Shown piece after piece: positions 1 through 15,985 of a DNA stretch of 64,000 nt. Below the pieces are notes generated by a model. That model did not search any database, was not told the origin of the DNA, and was given only the letters and a program-made list of their open reading frames with translations. Positions within the stretch are counted from its first letter, which is position 1, and each line of letters begins with the position of its first letter. Where the stretch lies: positions 1 through 64,000 of the forward strand of contig JABYQR010000156.1 in assembly GCA_022592445.1 (NCBI GenBank), written 5' to 3'. This DNA comes from Cytidiella melzeri. Lineage: Eukaryota; Basidiomycota; Agaricomycetes; Polyporales; Irpicaceae. Both the position numbers and the translations under genes were made by a program.

Positions 1-2797
1 GTGCACCCTCTGTCATTGACTCTGCCCCCTCTCATCTACCTTCAACCTCGACAGCACGCAAATTTACACGTGTTTCGTCTGGCTCTCTCAACTCGACGTC
101 GACTCCAGCGACAACCTCAACATACTTTCCTCGTTCAACAGGTCTTCCAAGTACTTCTCGCAAGCTGAACAGTGCGCCAAGACGAGTGGTCAGAGTGGAT
201 TCCCGTGATGTTGCTGAGAGAGATCAAGGGAAAGAGAATAGCGACGTGATCGCGTTTGCGTCGACATCGACTAGCACGCAACCACTGGCGGATGTAGTCC
301 CCGTTCCTCAGCGTGCTGTAGGTACCAATGGCCGACAGGTCCTTCCGGTGCCCAGTCGATTTGCCAGCCGTCTATTGAAGAAGGTTGAAACGATTACCGA
401 AGCTGACGACGGTACGTCTTGAATCAACTCAACTGACATGCTTGACTGAAATATTTATGTCCAGTTGATGAGCATGAGCACGATCGACCGCGCCCATCCC
501 TATCGACCTCAACCGGCATCCGCCCCCGACGTTCGGCGAGTCTAAGCGACACGGTACTAGAAGACCATCACCCAGCGTACATCCGAGGCGACGTGAACAT
601 TGGTGCAAGGAGAGTAACACTGGAAGAAAAACTCAAACGCGAACGAGAAATTGCGCTTCAAGAAGGTAAGGCTTTTGTCCTGTTCATGTTGCTGACTGTA
701 ACCAATCCTGTATCAGGTTACGCTCGCGCGCTCGCAGAACGGGAACAAGATCAGCGTACGTTCTCGTGCCATTTGTTTCTAGGTGTGTACTTAAAGATCG
801 AGCAGTCCGGAGAGCAGCCATGGAGTTCCAAGCATCAGAACCTCGACAATCCCCTTCTCCTACACATGTCGCTGCTCAACAACCCGCGTCATCGAATCTT
901 CGTCCACTTCATGGCCATCATCAACGCACTGATTCCGACACCATACAAACAATGGCAACCTCAAGCTCACCTACAGCCGTCGAACGACGAGTATCACCCT
1001 CCAACGTCAACTCGGACTCAAACTCGAGTGGTGAGCATGGTCGTGCATATACGCCTCATAGCGAACACATGGCTGCTGGCGCTATGGCTCGGCATAGACG
1101 AAGCCCAACGGCTCCGGAGCCGCCTACTGCTCATGAGATGATAGCGGCGCAGGCAGCCAACCAGCAGGACAAGATGTGGGCCTACGAAAACGGGCCTGGA
1201 CATGCAGGCGAAGACAACAAATCCGACATTCAATACCTTAAACAAAGTGCGAAGGCCGCTATGCAACAGCAGCAGATGTCGCAGGCTCCGCCGGTGCCAG
1301 CGCGGAGGACACCGTCGATGCCATCCCAGCAACAGACAGCGTTCGGGAATGGCAAGACTATACAGGTACGTGTATAATTAGCTGTACAAGCATGCAAGTT
1401 TTGATGTATCGTGCGCAACAGATAGGGAAGAAGACGTATACGAGGCTTGACATGATTGGAAGAGGTGGGACTTCGCGAGTGTATAGAGTCGTTGGGCCTA
1501 CACACGAGATTCTTGCGGTCAAAAGGGTGCAGCTAGACCAGGCGGATCAAGAAACGCTGGAAGGTTATAGAAACGAGATATCCCTGCTGAAGCGATTGGA
1601 TGGCAACGATCGTATTATTCGACTAGTGGATAGTGACAGTAAATCTTTCGCGGGTGGAAAGGCCGTTTTGTTTCTCCTAATGGAGCTTGGTGAAATCGGT
1701 AGGTGTAGGAGCTACGGATACCTCGCGACGTTCGACGTTAACGTTGTCAATTTCAGACATGGCGAGATTGCTGCAGGAACAGCACAAGAGACCAGTAGAC
1801 TTCGTCTGGGTAGCGTATTATTTTAAACAGGTGATTACTCAACCCGCACAACGGCGAGGCAAATGAGCTCATGCATGCCCATAGATGTTGGAAGCTGTGC
1901 AGGTCATCCACGAAGAAAAGATTGTACACTCCGATCTCAAGCCTGCAAACTTTGTAGTGGTTAAAGGCCAGCTCAAACTTATCGATTTTGGCATTGCGAA
2001 CGCTATCGCCAATGACACTACCAATATTCATCGTGATCATCAGGTACGGTTTGCAGTTATTTATTGCAAGGCTTGGGCTCAAGTACCGTCTGAAGGTTGG
2101 TACAGTCAACTATATGAGCCCAGAGACCATCGAGAACCCGGATGGGATACGTCGGCTCAAGGTTGGGAGAGCAAGCGACGTTTGGTCGTTAGGCTGCATC
2201 TTGTATCAGATGATATACGGGCATCCTCCCTTTCAGTACTGCAGCGGAATCGTACAGAAGATGAAGGCCATTCCCGATCCTAACGTGCTCATCAACTTCC
2301 CAACATATGTTGAGTCCGTGGCTCCAGTCGATTCCACAGTTCCCTCTGCGCAAAACGGGGTTTCCGGCTCCAGAGTACGCGTTCCAGATGCTCTCATCAA
2401 CACGATGAAACGCTGTCTCGTGCGAAACCCGAAGGAGAGAGCTGCTATTCCCGAGCTACTCGCTGAGAGCTGGCTCACAATGCGCGAACGTGAGTGAATC
2501 TTGCGTGGTAATACGCAACGCATATTGATTATCCTGGTAGCTGTGATTGCGCGTCCTGCTACTCCTCCGCCTCCACCTACGCCGACTCTTGAATCTCTTT
2601 TACCGTGCGATCAAGCTGTCGTCAATGAAGCTCTCATCGTTCAGCTACTTCGGTTCGCCAAAAGTCTTAGCGAGGCAGATTTGAGTGAACAAAACCTTCC
2701 AGCACTCTCGGCGGTATGCGCGTTCGTCATTTCGGTCTTCAGTGACTAACTTTTCTTGCAGAGCATAGTCAGCCAGCTGCGGGGTGTACTAGTGTGA
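1..2797 (+). CDS. mps1: Mps1/TTK-family dual-specificity spindle checkpoint kinase, 5' end outside window
   Basis: This is the C-terminal part of a monopolar-spindle kinase, which acts at kinetochores in the spindle assembly checkpoint and in spindle-pole duplication. The frame is open from base 3 with no start, so the gene begins upstream. A Ser/Thr/Pro-rich N-terminal region is broken by short introns (for example 412-464) and is followed by the kinase domain from about 1430. I see the glycine loop [11 protein letters not shown], the lysine in LAVKRV, the catalytic loop HSDLKPANF (HSD instead of HRD is typical of TTK/Mps1), DFGIANAI and GTVNYMSPE. The domain is split by introns near 1700-1885 and 2043-2100. 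The last exon is tiny and encodes [11 protein letters not shown], after an acceptor at about 2761. It converges on the helicase gene. The family is certain; exact exon edges are inferred. Confidence 0.93.
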
Positions 2798-3439
2798 TAC
2801 GCACAATGTTCGCTAAGCGAACCGAACCTGCTACCTGCTATAGCATTTCCTATAGCTCATTGGACGCATGTCACCCTTGCAGCGCCGCTTCACAACGAGC
2901 AATGGCCGTAACCGTAAAATTCACGGCGGAAGAAAGAAGAACAGGACCAGAAGATGTACTTTACCTGTAAGTATAGGCTACCAAGAAATTGGACCTTGGC
3001 ATTGTAGGCTAGGTTTCATACGCGCATCCGTTGCCGTTCCCATCATCGTCTCACATCCATACACACAAATCCTATGCTGTCAGACTCATTGCTTTGTTCT
3101 GTTATTTTTCTGCTCTCGCGTTCTGTTTGCTGTCATTCTTCTTCGTTCGTTCGCGCTCACTTTTCGTCATGCGCGATTCACTATTGATATGCATTGCATA
3201 ATTCTCACAGTCCCTTAATCATTGGTCCTCTTTCGTAGACTCGTCGCATGCATGTAACCCATGCAAAATATCATTGATCTTTAGCATGTTTACATCGCGG
3301 CGATGTGGTGCTCGCTTTGTTAGGACATCACCATTCTCTCGGTGAAGTGCATAACTGGGGATCATCAACCAGAATCGAATTTCACAAGAATACAATGATT
3401 CAGTATTTTACAGATGTAGCACAGCCAAGTAACACGCCT
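2798..3439. other. Intergenic region between convergent genes
   Basis: The 3' ends of the Mps1 gene and the helicase gene face each other across this 642-bp stretch. It contains a short perfect inverted repeat, GTTCGC-TAA-GCGAAC (2808-2822), just after the Mps1 stop, which could form a small hairpin in the 3' UTR. The short open frames here have no recognisable domain or codon pattern. I see no RNA gene. Confidence 0.6.
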
Positions 3440-7187
<3,748 letters not shown>

Positions 7188-7362
7188 GGACGTCTGAGCG
7201 AGAGAGGTCAGAATATGGGCGTCTTACTGTGAAGCTATCCAAGTATTTGTGGTGGCAACTCTTTCCTGCGTCCATCCATCTCCACAACTCACTCGTGTTT
7301 TGGAACATTTGCCTGCTTACTGGTTTACTTTGGACAGCCTTCATCAAGGACGATTCTTCAAC
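7188..7362. promoter_or_regulatory. Short divergent promoter region, helicase / eIF2-alpha
   Basis: Only 175 bp separate the two divergent start codons, so both promoters and 5' UTRs must lie here or overlap the neighbouring gene. I recognise no clear TATA box. The assignment rests on geometry alone. Confidence 0.45.
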
Positions 7363-8723
7363 ATGCGGTACTACGAGCAAAAGTATCCCGATGTAGATGA
7401 ACTGGTTATGGTCCAGGTGCGAGAAATCGCAGAAATGGGTGCTTATGTGAAACTCGTAAGTCCTCATCACGATTTCAGATGCTGAGTGCTGAGATGGATG
7501 CGTGAGCGCAGCTTGAGTATGACAACATCGAGGGAATGATTCTCTTGTCCGAGCTGTCGAGGAGGCGCATCCGGTCCGTCCAAAAACTGATTCGTCTCGG
7601 GCGTAACGAAGTTGTCGTCGTCCTTCGTGTCGATAAGGAGAAGGGTGCGTCGTACGACTTTACCCAAAGTGTTGTGTGCTAAGACGTGGCTTCATAATGT
7701 ACTATAGGCTACATCGATCTCTCGAAACGTCGTGTCTCCCCTGAAGATATCGTCAAATGTGAAGAACGCTACATGAAGTCTAAAGCTGTCGCTTCTATTA
7801 TTCGACATGTCGCATCCAAAATACCGTCTCTTGGTGACGATAGCCAGGAAAACCCTGACACCAACGCAGCAGCTGCTGAGGAGGGCGCACAGGAAGTGAA
7901 GAAGACAAAGAGAGCCCAAAGAAAGGAAGCACTGGAGCGTGGAGATGCAGTGTTGGAGGAGGGTGGCGAGAGAGATGTTGAGAGTGAGGAAGAGAGATGC
8001 CGACAGCTATACGAGCAGATTGCGTGGCCACTCGGGAAGATCTACGGTCACCCTTATGATGCTTTCAAGCTTTCCTTGACGTGAGTGCAGGCTTTCGCCA
8101 TGTAGGAAGCAGATAACTCAGAATTTGATCTTTGCAGAGAGCCCGAGACTGTGTTTTCTCAACTGCAGCACCCCACCGCGCCAGCCGTTCTTTCACTTCT
8201 CAAAGCCACAATTGCCCGTCGCCTCACGCCGCAACCAATCAAGTTGCGTGCAGATATCGAGCTTACGTGTTACACTCCCGCCGGTATTGACGCAATCAAG
8301 AAAGCTTTGCGCGTTGGGGAGCAGCAAAGTACCGAGGCTGTGCCGATCAAGGCCAAACTCGTAGCCCCGCCGTTGTATGTTTTGAGCTCAAATGCCACGG
8401 ATAAGGTGAGTCGTAAGATGTTCACATTCTTATTGACTTTGTATCTTGACTGCATTTTCTCAGTACGCTGCGGTTGACCGGCTGGAGCGCGCAATCGAAG
8501 CCATCCAGAGCTCAATTGAAAGTCAAGGTGGAGGGCTGACTGTCAAGATGAAGGTGCGTCTTACTTTTCTCGCCCCTCTCCCACATTCGTGTGTCTGACG
8601 CTCTTTGTTTCGACGAAGCCCAAAGCTGTTTCCGAGACGGAAGAACACGACCTTGCTCAACTGCTTGCTCGGGCAGCCCAGGAGAACGCCGAAGTCTCTG
8701 GAGATGAAGAGGAGGAGGAATAA
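7363..8723 (+). CDS. sui2: Translation initiation factor eIF2 subunit alpha
   Basis: This is the regulatory subunit of the eIF2 GTP/Met-tRNAi complex. The start at 7363 ([17 protein letters not shown]) fits the family; the in-frame codons upstream do not resemble it. The S1 domain reads through [10 protein letters not shown], then, after an intron, [22 protein letters not shown]. This contains the conserved serine (Ser51 in yeast and humans) that stress kinases phosphorylate to slow translation. [20 protein letters not shown] follows. The helical and alpha-beta domains continue, with an acidic insertion near 7850-7990 that is longer than in yeast. The protein ends in a Glu-rich tail before TAA at 8723, as usual for the family. 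At least four short introns are present. Confidence 0.96.
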
Positions 8724-9164
8724 ACTTGCGACTTGTATAGACATGCGTAATCATGATCTGCTTTACCGTGGTCCACAGATCTGTAACCCCTGGGTATACT
8801 GTATCGTTATGCATACTTCATTTCTGTGATGTACCTCACGCAAGCGTGTTTTAGATGGCTACGCAGGGCATGCGTAACTACATTATGTTCTTCATGTAAG
8901 AATACTCTGAGGTGACTGACTTTGTGCTCCAGAGTATGTCGCTGCGCTCTTGTTATTCTTGTTCTACCCTTCCGCTGTATTCAAGCTGCGGGCGTCTTCC
9001 AAGTTCTCAGAATTCTGAGGATCAGTCACATGGTATGACGTTTCCCTATATGGCAAGCACTTCAAGTTGGACAATGGCTGCGCGGCGTGGGTTTCGTAGT
9101 ACATGTATAAGACCATCCTGTCGCTCTCACAGACAACGTTGACAGAAACACAACCACAACTACC
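8724..9164. other. Intergenic region, no gene seen
   Basis: These 441 bp lie between two genes on the same strand and must hold the eIF2-alpha 3' UTR and the promoter of the next gene. I found no convincing ORF, RNA gene or repeat. Confidence 0.6.
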
Positions 9165-10911
9165 ATGGCGCTACTACCACCCACAATTCACCAGGGAATA
9201 CTCAATTTTCCAGGTGCAACTCCAGAGTCCAAAGCAACAGCAGAACGCTTGCTTGAGCAAGACAGAGAGAAGCATCACTGCTTTTGGGGGAAGATTGGGC
9301 TACACAATCATCTTAGTCATCAGTGAATCCTTCCTCGTCGTCGACGTTGGCAGGATTCTTATCTTGCATTCCAGCATCTTGGCAGCGTATGACCTTGGTG
9401 TAGCTGCTCAGCAGCTCGAAGCAATATACAACGCCGAGAAAGAAGGTCTGGATGACATTCACCTAGCGGATAGAAAGACGAAGGTTGTAGAAGAACAGCA
9501 TCTGAATATAAGTCCAAAGAACTGGACTGAGTTCTTAGGACAGGAAAAGTAAATCAGCGGAGCGTTGATTTTGTCTAGAAAGCGTGGCTTGACGCACCTG
9601 CAGGTTTTACGCAAGCTACGTTCGCTTCTTTTCCGGAGTGATAGCAGAGCTTGGGCGGGCTGAAACTTTGGAGCAATACATCTTCTCCCCATCAGCCAAT
9701 GGAAATGGGTCTAGCATGCTACTGCGATTCGTTGGCGGAGCGTGAGTGTTGACATCACCCATGGAATACTTGAAGCTCACCATATCATCAGTGTCCACCC
9801 ACTTATCCAAACTGGCGTACGTATATGCCCATTTTTCAATCTTCATTCCTGCCGCTGACGGGAGATGGTAGTACGCTATCGAATTTGGCAGCGACGCCAT
9901 GTTGGCCCAAGGTAAATCTTTTCCAGCGCGTCGGTATATGCCTCATACTCATACTTCTCAAACACTGTAGCATTGGCTCAGACAGCGGTACATTCCCCTT
10001 CCACACCGGAAATTTTCGACTTACAACCTCAACCAAATCATCATAGCAGCACTAAAAAACTCAACGGTCACCGTCAGCCGTCGCAAGGCCATTCTCTCCT
10101 TGCTATTCTCCGTGAAACTTACGACTCGTCCATCATGCAACCCGTTTTGCCTTACGATCCTGATGCGCTTCTCTCCAAGCGGCTCAACGACGCACTCGAA
10201 GATGGCCGACGCGCTCGGGAGATCGTCCGTCTATCTAATCTCTGGGTCGTCGACCACTCTGACATTGAAAGCAAGATCGAGGAGCTCATATGGACAGCGA
10301 CACTACTCCTCGTATCATCTGGCAAACAAAACAGAAAGCCAAGACTCGACTTTTTCCTGATGCATTTCCTGAACGCTAGCATATTCTTACCGTCTTTGGT
10401 CAGCACGCTACCGAGAGCAGAGAGTAAGACGACGCTGTTGAGGACGATGATTCCTGTGATGCTGCTATACCTTCTCATACGCGGCCGTCCAAGGATCGAC
10501 GCAGATCTGGTGATGGGGTACACCTCCATACCACGGCCTCCTACGACTCCAACACCACAGCCGGCCAAGTCAACTTTGGGTGAACCTGGTCAGGAAGCGT
10601 ACTTGAACCCATGGCCGGAGATTCTCCAGTCGGTTGTGCATGCTCCGGACGCACATACTGTTAAGGCTATTAGGGCGTTGTATTACGGTGCGAGGATGTA
10701 TGGAACGACACAGAAAGGAGGGGCTATTGGTGCATTCTTGCCGAATGGGGAGGAGACGGTGAAAGGGATGGCAAATGTGGATGGGACGGTGTTTGTGAGA
10801 GCTGCGGGAATGGTAATGAATACTCTGGGGTGGGTAAGCCACGGTCAGGGCGAAGGCTCATGGGACAGGAGTGCCCTTGGTTGGGAGGATGCGTGGAAGG
10901 ACGAGGACTGA
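9165..10911 (+). CDS. Questin-oxidase-like protein (AflY / DUF4243 family)
   Basis: The start at 9165 gives MALLPPTIHQGILNFPGATP, followed by CFWGKIGLHNH, an intron, then AAYDLGVAAQQLEAIY and FLGQEKYYSAYVRFF. A long last exon (from about 9970) encodes LDFFLMHFLNASIFLPSL, RGRPRID and, near the end, KAIRALYYGARMYG. This order matches the questin oxidase/AflY family. In moulds some members carry out Baeyer-Villiger-type ring opening in polyketide pathways, and many fungal members have no known role. No polyketide synthase or other pathway gene is nearby, so I infer a stand-alone homologue and claim no substrate. It contains about three short introns. Confidence 0.75.
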
Positions 10912-11227
10912 CTATGATTGGAAGATTGGAGGATGGATTTTGGGTTCGAATGTCCAAGTATCTGGAATAACGAATGCACACTTGTCACTGAGCATATTTA
11001 CTTCGCATTCCTGTCACTACTCATGAGGAGCTCCACGCGTCCCCTGGATATGTTGTTCGAATCATGAATGGCTCTTGATCAACGCACAAATGTCTAGATA
11101 CGGCGGGAAATTACAGTGCTGATACAAAGACCGGCAGTTCCGTAAATGTATCGTCTGCAACGTCAAGATGAGCAATGCTGGGCACTGATGCCAGCGCACT
11201 GAGCACATATCGTACCTCGGTGTGGTT
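10912..11227. other. Gap between convergent genes, nothing recognised
   Basis: This 316-bp stretch separates two converging genes. I see no coding potential or RNA structure beyond their likely 3' UTRs. Confidence 0.5.
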
Positions 11228-12003
11228 TTACAAACGAGCTCGAATCATTTTGACAAGCACGATGGCATCATCATCGTCTAGCTCTTCACGAGATTCGAAC
11301 TCAGCCTGGTGCGTTTCTTTCTGGGTAGATGCAAGAGCCCTGTGATCATGCGATGAGCCCCTAGGTTGATGATTCGTTAAGTCTGGGGCCGGAACAATAT
11401 GGTAGTGAACCTAGGAGCGCACTGTTGTTAACATTTCAGGTCGTGAAAAGAAACGGAACCTGACCGACATGTGGAACTGCCTGTGCGTACTCCTGATTGC
11501 AGACAATATTCAGAGCTGTGTTGCCTAGTGCTGCATGAAACGTCGCTCAGCTGGTGATCACAGAGAAGATCACTCGTGCTGGGTGGTACCTTTGGTGAGC
11601 GCATTGGCGACCTTTGTGACCGCAGCACCGACAGCAGCTGCATCTTCCTCCGTGAGCTCGGAAACGCGAGACACATGTGTTTTTGGTATCACCAAGGTGT
11701 GTCCTGGGCGTAAAGGTAAGATATCTAGCGAGATAGAAAACGTGATCAATAATAGATAAGATAGCTATTCTGTCCTTTATTATGCTGCCTACCAAGTATT
11801 GCAAACACGCTCTCATTCTCGAAAACTTTGAACCCTGGCCCTTCACCTCGCAGGATGCGGCAGAAAGCACAATGCGGGCTATTATGCCATGACCGTGGTA
11901 TCTTGCGGCTCTCGTGGGCTTTGATCATGAACGAGGTCATTCTATACGGCCTTCGCGTTCGGCGTTCAGTGGTCACTATGCTTCGGGCTACATACGGTGG
12001 CAT
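11228..12003 (-). CDS. HIT-domain (histidine triad) nucleotide-binding protein
   Basis: This is a small HIT-family hydrolase or transferase of the HINT/Fhit superfamily. The first exon encodes HNSPHCAFCRILRGEGPGFKV, the typical CxFCxI start of the domain. The second encodes LPLRPGHTLVIPKTHVSRVSEL. The third has NTALNIVCNQEYAQAVPHV, and the last begins HYHIVPAP after an intron. The triad therefore reads HVHYHIV across the splice site (HxHxH), with the catalytic histidine expected in it. The tail is acidic (REELDDDDAIVLVKMIRARL). The start is uncertain: ATG at 12003 or the in-frame ATGs about 22-26 codons later are possible. The substrate cannot be told from sequence. Confidence 0.85.
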
Positions 12004-12190
12004 CCTTCAAGGCCCAGCTGGGGACAATTGCCGGTAATTGCCGGCTCAACGCGATCACGTGATGGGCATGTTGAATACAGCGCGTTTGGCCGGGTTGCGA
12101 CATTCCAGCCGCACGTCGTCGCCGGTCTTGCACCCTCGCTCGTTCTCCCATCTCCCTCATTCGACTCTTGCGAAACCTGCCATAACTACC
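12004..12190. promoter_or_regulatory. Divergent promoter region, HIT protein / Cep57-like gene
   Basis: Only 187 bp lie between the chosen divergent starts, so this segment should serve both genes. An alternative ATG at 12038 on the plus strand would shorten it. No specific factor site was recognised. Confidence 0.4.
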
Positions 12191-15100
12191 ATGCCAGCCC
12201 GGTTGCGCTCGGCGAACTATGACTTTAGCATCCAGGGGGACGAGCTTGAGAACAACCGTATACAACTCGAACATAACTTGCAGCACACTGATATCTCACT
12301 ACATCTTTCATCTGCGCAAGAGGACAACGATTACTCTGATGTAGAGTACGCCCGACATAATTTTGGACCTCCCTCTTTCGATGGCTTCGCCTCGTTCGAC
12401 CATCACTCAAGGGACCACTTCGACCCTGCTGACGAAAACTCGCAATACAATGCATGGTCATATAGAACGATGGACGATGAAGAGGGTATCGACCCGTACG
12501 AGGGGAGGACTATGTCGACAGCCGCACATCATGCCAGCGCACTGACGCTGAGTGCTGGCCTTGGAGGGAGGGGGTCACGACGGGAAGCTAGCTTGAGTGG
12601 GGCGGAGTACGATCCGGACAGGCCATTGCAAGGAATAATAGCAGGCTTTGGTACTCGTATACCAGGGCTCGATGCAGACTCAACAAAATCCAGACAATTT
12701 GTGCGTGGCCTCTTGCAATCTCTTATTATCGTCGTTGGGAACCCTCTGCAACGTTCTGTCTCCCCTCTAAGGCTGACTTATCCTTCAACAGGTCACGACG
12801 GTTGATTTCGATCCATTGGTTGTGGATGACAGTGCCGAACTCGAGAGAGTGCTGCCAACTCGCCGACCTGCTGCCCCCGTACCAGGCCTCCGCTCCCCGA
12901 GCAGCTGCTCAAGCTCATCGAGACCTGCGACACCCCTATCTCCCCGTCCCAAACTATCTGATACTCTACATCAAGTAGCCTTCTCACCGAAACGTCCGCG
13001 GAATGGCCAATCGCATGCTCTCACGCGTGCGATTTCCACTCAATCAAGGTCGCAAGCAGCGGTCGTACGCCACGTGCCTCAACCTACGCGAAAGGCTTTA
13101 AGTGCGACAAGAGCATCCGTGGTGGCGGTCGTTGATGAAGATGACATGCCTACGCCAAAGTCGCGAACCAAGAGCGACAACTCTTACTCGCGCATTTACC
13201 AACAGTCGCTTTCTTATGCCGCTCCGATAGAACCAGAAGTAAATGTCCTGCCTCCTACCCCACCAAATGCGGAGAATACCTCTAAATTCACACGCTTGGC
13301 GCGTGGCCTTGCGAAGGAGTTAGAGGACGAACAGAGCCGGCGTCACTCGGAAGACGAGAGGCCTGCATTTGCCCAGAGTACCGTACGGGAGAAGAAGAGT
13401 TCAGCAAGGACGGACGTTAATAAAGTTCCCCTGAGGAGTGTGCTCAGCGATTTGCAAGACCGGCCAGCGCAAGTTTATGCGGTTCCGAGCAGAACCACTC
13501 GCACACCTATGAAGGGTAAATTGTATTTACCAGATGTCACAGGCCTTACCAACATCGTGGCCTCCCCGGCGAAGTTTGGGCCAGATTACTTGGGGTATGA
13601 GGTGAAGGATGACGGTGAAATTGACGGTGAGTTTGCTCCCACAATTCGTCTTCTCATTAGTCATGAAATGGCAACAGTCCGTTTGGCCACGACATTGAAC
13701 GTGGTTCAATCCAAGCTGGCCCATCTTGAGTCGGAGAACAGTATTTCGCGTCGACGTGTACGTGAGCTAGAACTTGAGCTGGAGGAGTGCAAACGCCAGG
13801 TGACCAAGGAACGCACCAGAGTACTGGAACGAGAGCAAGTCAGTACTCAACATCACACCGGTGCTGACGCACAAGCGGCAAAAGGTGCCACTCAGATCAG
13901 ACTGACGAAAAGTAAAGACACCAGTGGGCTACGTAAGGCTGTTTCGGAAGCGGATGAAGAAGATGCTACTATAGGCAGATACAAGGAAGCTGTTGAGGAG
14001 AAGAAAGGTATACACCATTCCTTCCTATCCGTTTCCTTTTTTGATGAACACCACTTCAGCCCTTGAAGCTCTTATCTCGACTTTGAGAGCCCATCTTTCT
14101 AGGCTGACAGCCGAGCTTTCTGAGCACCATAAGCTACTTCAAGAGCTGCGTACACTTCGAGACTCGGACGTTCGCGCTTTGAAGGAGAAGAGCAGTGACG
14201 TTGATCAACTTCGCCAGGAAGTGGAACGTCTTGGGGGTGAAGTCGAAGTCTTACGCGGTGTTGTGGAGGAGGGCCTTAAAGAAAGGAGGGAGATTCGAGA
14301 AATGTCGATGGAGAATTCTCGCTCGCCCGGCTCCATTCGCCAGCAACCTGCCACTCAATCTGAGGACGAGGGCGAAGACGTGCTGTCAGTGTCCAATCTT
14401 GAAGACCAAACCGCGAGTGGCCGCTCAAGTCCCTCACCCAGGCCATCTCCGGTACGAAAACCTATAAGCGATGGGACTATTCAGACGGATCAGGCGACCA
14501 TGGGCTCCCCCAAACCTGGCCCATCGAATTCACAGCCATTTGTCACTTCTCAGGATCTGAACCGAATATTGGAAGAAGTGTCCGAACGACGGTCAGAGCG
14601 GTCTGCTTCCGGAGTCATGGATAGCTCGCAACACTCTTCAGGCAACTCATTGCGCGGACCGTCATCGAGCCGTGCTTCATCTTCATCGGTGTCTCATAGC
14701 CAGAATAGCTTCCGCAGATCGAGCTTTCGTATCGAAAGTGACGAATCTGGCAGCGAGTCTGTCGCGGAGACTGCCCCCCCTCGGAAGGATATTGGTAGAT
14801 CCAGTCCTTCCAAAGATCAGCCCGCATGCCGTGCTACAGGCAGACGACCAGTGGAGCGTGAATCTGCCGGACAGGACAGGCGACCAGCCAGTCCTACAGC
14901 TACGAGGCCTTCTTCACGGGCTGGTCCGGCAGGTTCTGGCGCAGAAGCTCCTTTTCCACAGATTCGTGGAGAGTATTTGGAGAGCTTGTTTTTCTCTGCG
15001 CCTGAACACAACGCAAACACGTGCACCGTGTGTCACAGGAAGCAGAGAGCAAGAAGTGGACGTCCGACTACAGCCAGGAGCTCGTGGGCAGGTCCAGGCC

Positions 15101-15678
15101 AGTGTCATGACGGAGAGGACGATGAGGGATTCGCCGAGGGGCAAGAGGATGCCCATCTTGCTGGCACGAGGCGTAACGCCAAGGGTAAGGAGCGCGAAAA
15201 GATTGATCATGATGATCGAGTACCTCCTCAAACGGTCGTTGCCCGAGTTCTTAGAGAGCTCGAGGATGATTTTACCCATTACAAGAGGTGCATATTCACT
15301 CTTACTTTCTGCGCCTCATGTTTGACTGACATCCGTTTGAATATAGCATCTATGTCGAGTTGGCAGATCAGTACAAGGACATAGATCCTGTGTCCAACGT
15401 AGCAAAGCGCAATGTCCTTGCCGAGCACTTGCGCGAAGTTATCGACATTCTAGAACAAAAGGTACGTTCTCGCGATAATAACGTTAGCAAAGTGATTCTC
15501 ACAGCCACTGCGATTGTAGGGAGACCAGATTGCGTCCTTGTACGATCTCCTCACATACAAGGACAAGCCGTTACGGGAGTCTGTAATGCCTGACAAGGCG
15601 GCTGGTAGTAGTGCATGGTCGACAGCGCCCCAGGTTGGCACATCGTCCTGGACTCGCGCACAGACTCGCAAGAGGTGA
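12191..15678 (+). CDS. Cep57/Ppc89-like spindle-pole or centrosomal coiled-coil protein
   Basis: I infer a microtubule-organising-centre scaffold protein. The N-terminal third is acidic and low in complexity, and the middle is Ser/Pro-rich. Coiled coil runs from about 13650 to 14320, with LESENSISRRRVRELELELEE followed by leucine- and glutamate-rich heptads. After another Ser/Pro-rich region comes PQIRGEYLESLFFSAPEHNA with a CxVC pair. The C-terminal block is VVARVLRELEDDFTHYKSIYVELADQYKDID and EHLREVIDILEQKGDQIASLYDLL, which resembles the Cep57 microtubule-binding domain. In fission yeast Ppc89 this type of protein anchors the spindle pole body. The start at 12191 was chosen because the upstream codons from 12038 look like 5' UTR. 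It has about five short introns, and the stop is TGA at 15676-15678. Confidence 0.75.
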
Positions 15679-15985
15679 AACCGTCCATCGTTATACTTGT
15701 CCACCAACATTATTTCATCACTCATGGGTGTCTATGATTACGTTTTCCGCAAGCATGCGTCCAAAATCGCAGCCACAGTGTATTTTCTCCAGCAGGTGAA
15801 TATTCAACTCGGGCACTTCAGTTTTCTGTAATTTCACCGGACATCCATGTCTGTGTACTCATCGCAGTCAAAAAAACAAATTGGTTGTACATATCACAGC
15901 TCTGGTATTTCTTGTCGTCGAAGGCCACGCTACCACGGTAGCGAAATCTGAACAAGTCTGACTGGATCCGTTTATAGCTGCATTA
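15679..15985. other. Gap between convergent genes, nothing recognised
   Basis: This 307-bp stretch separates two converging stop codons. No ORF with coding character or RNA gene is visible. Confidence 0.5.
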
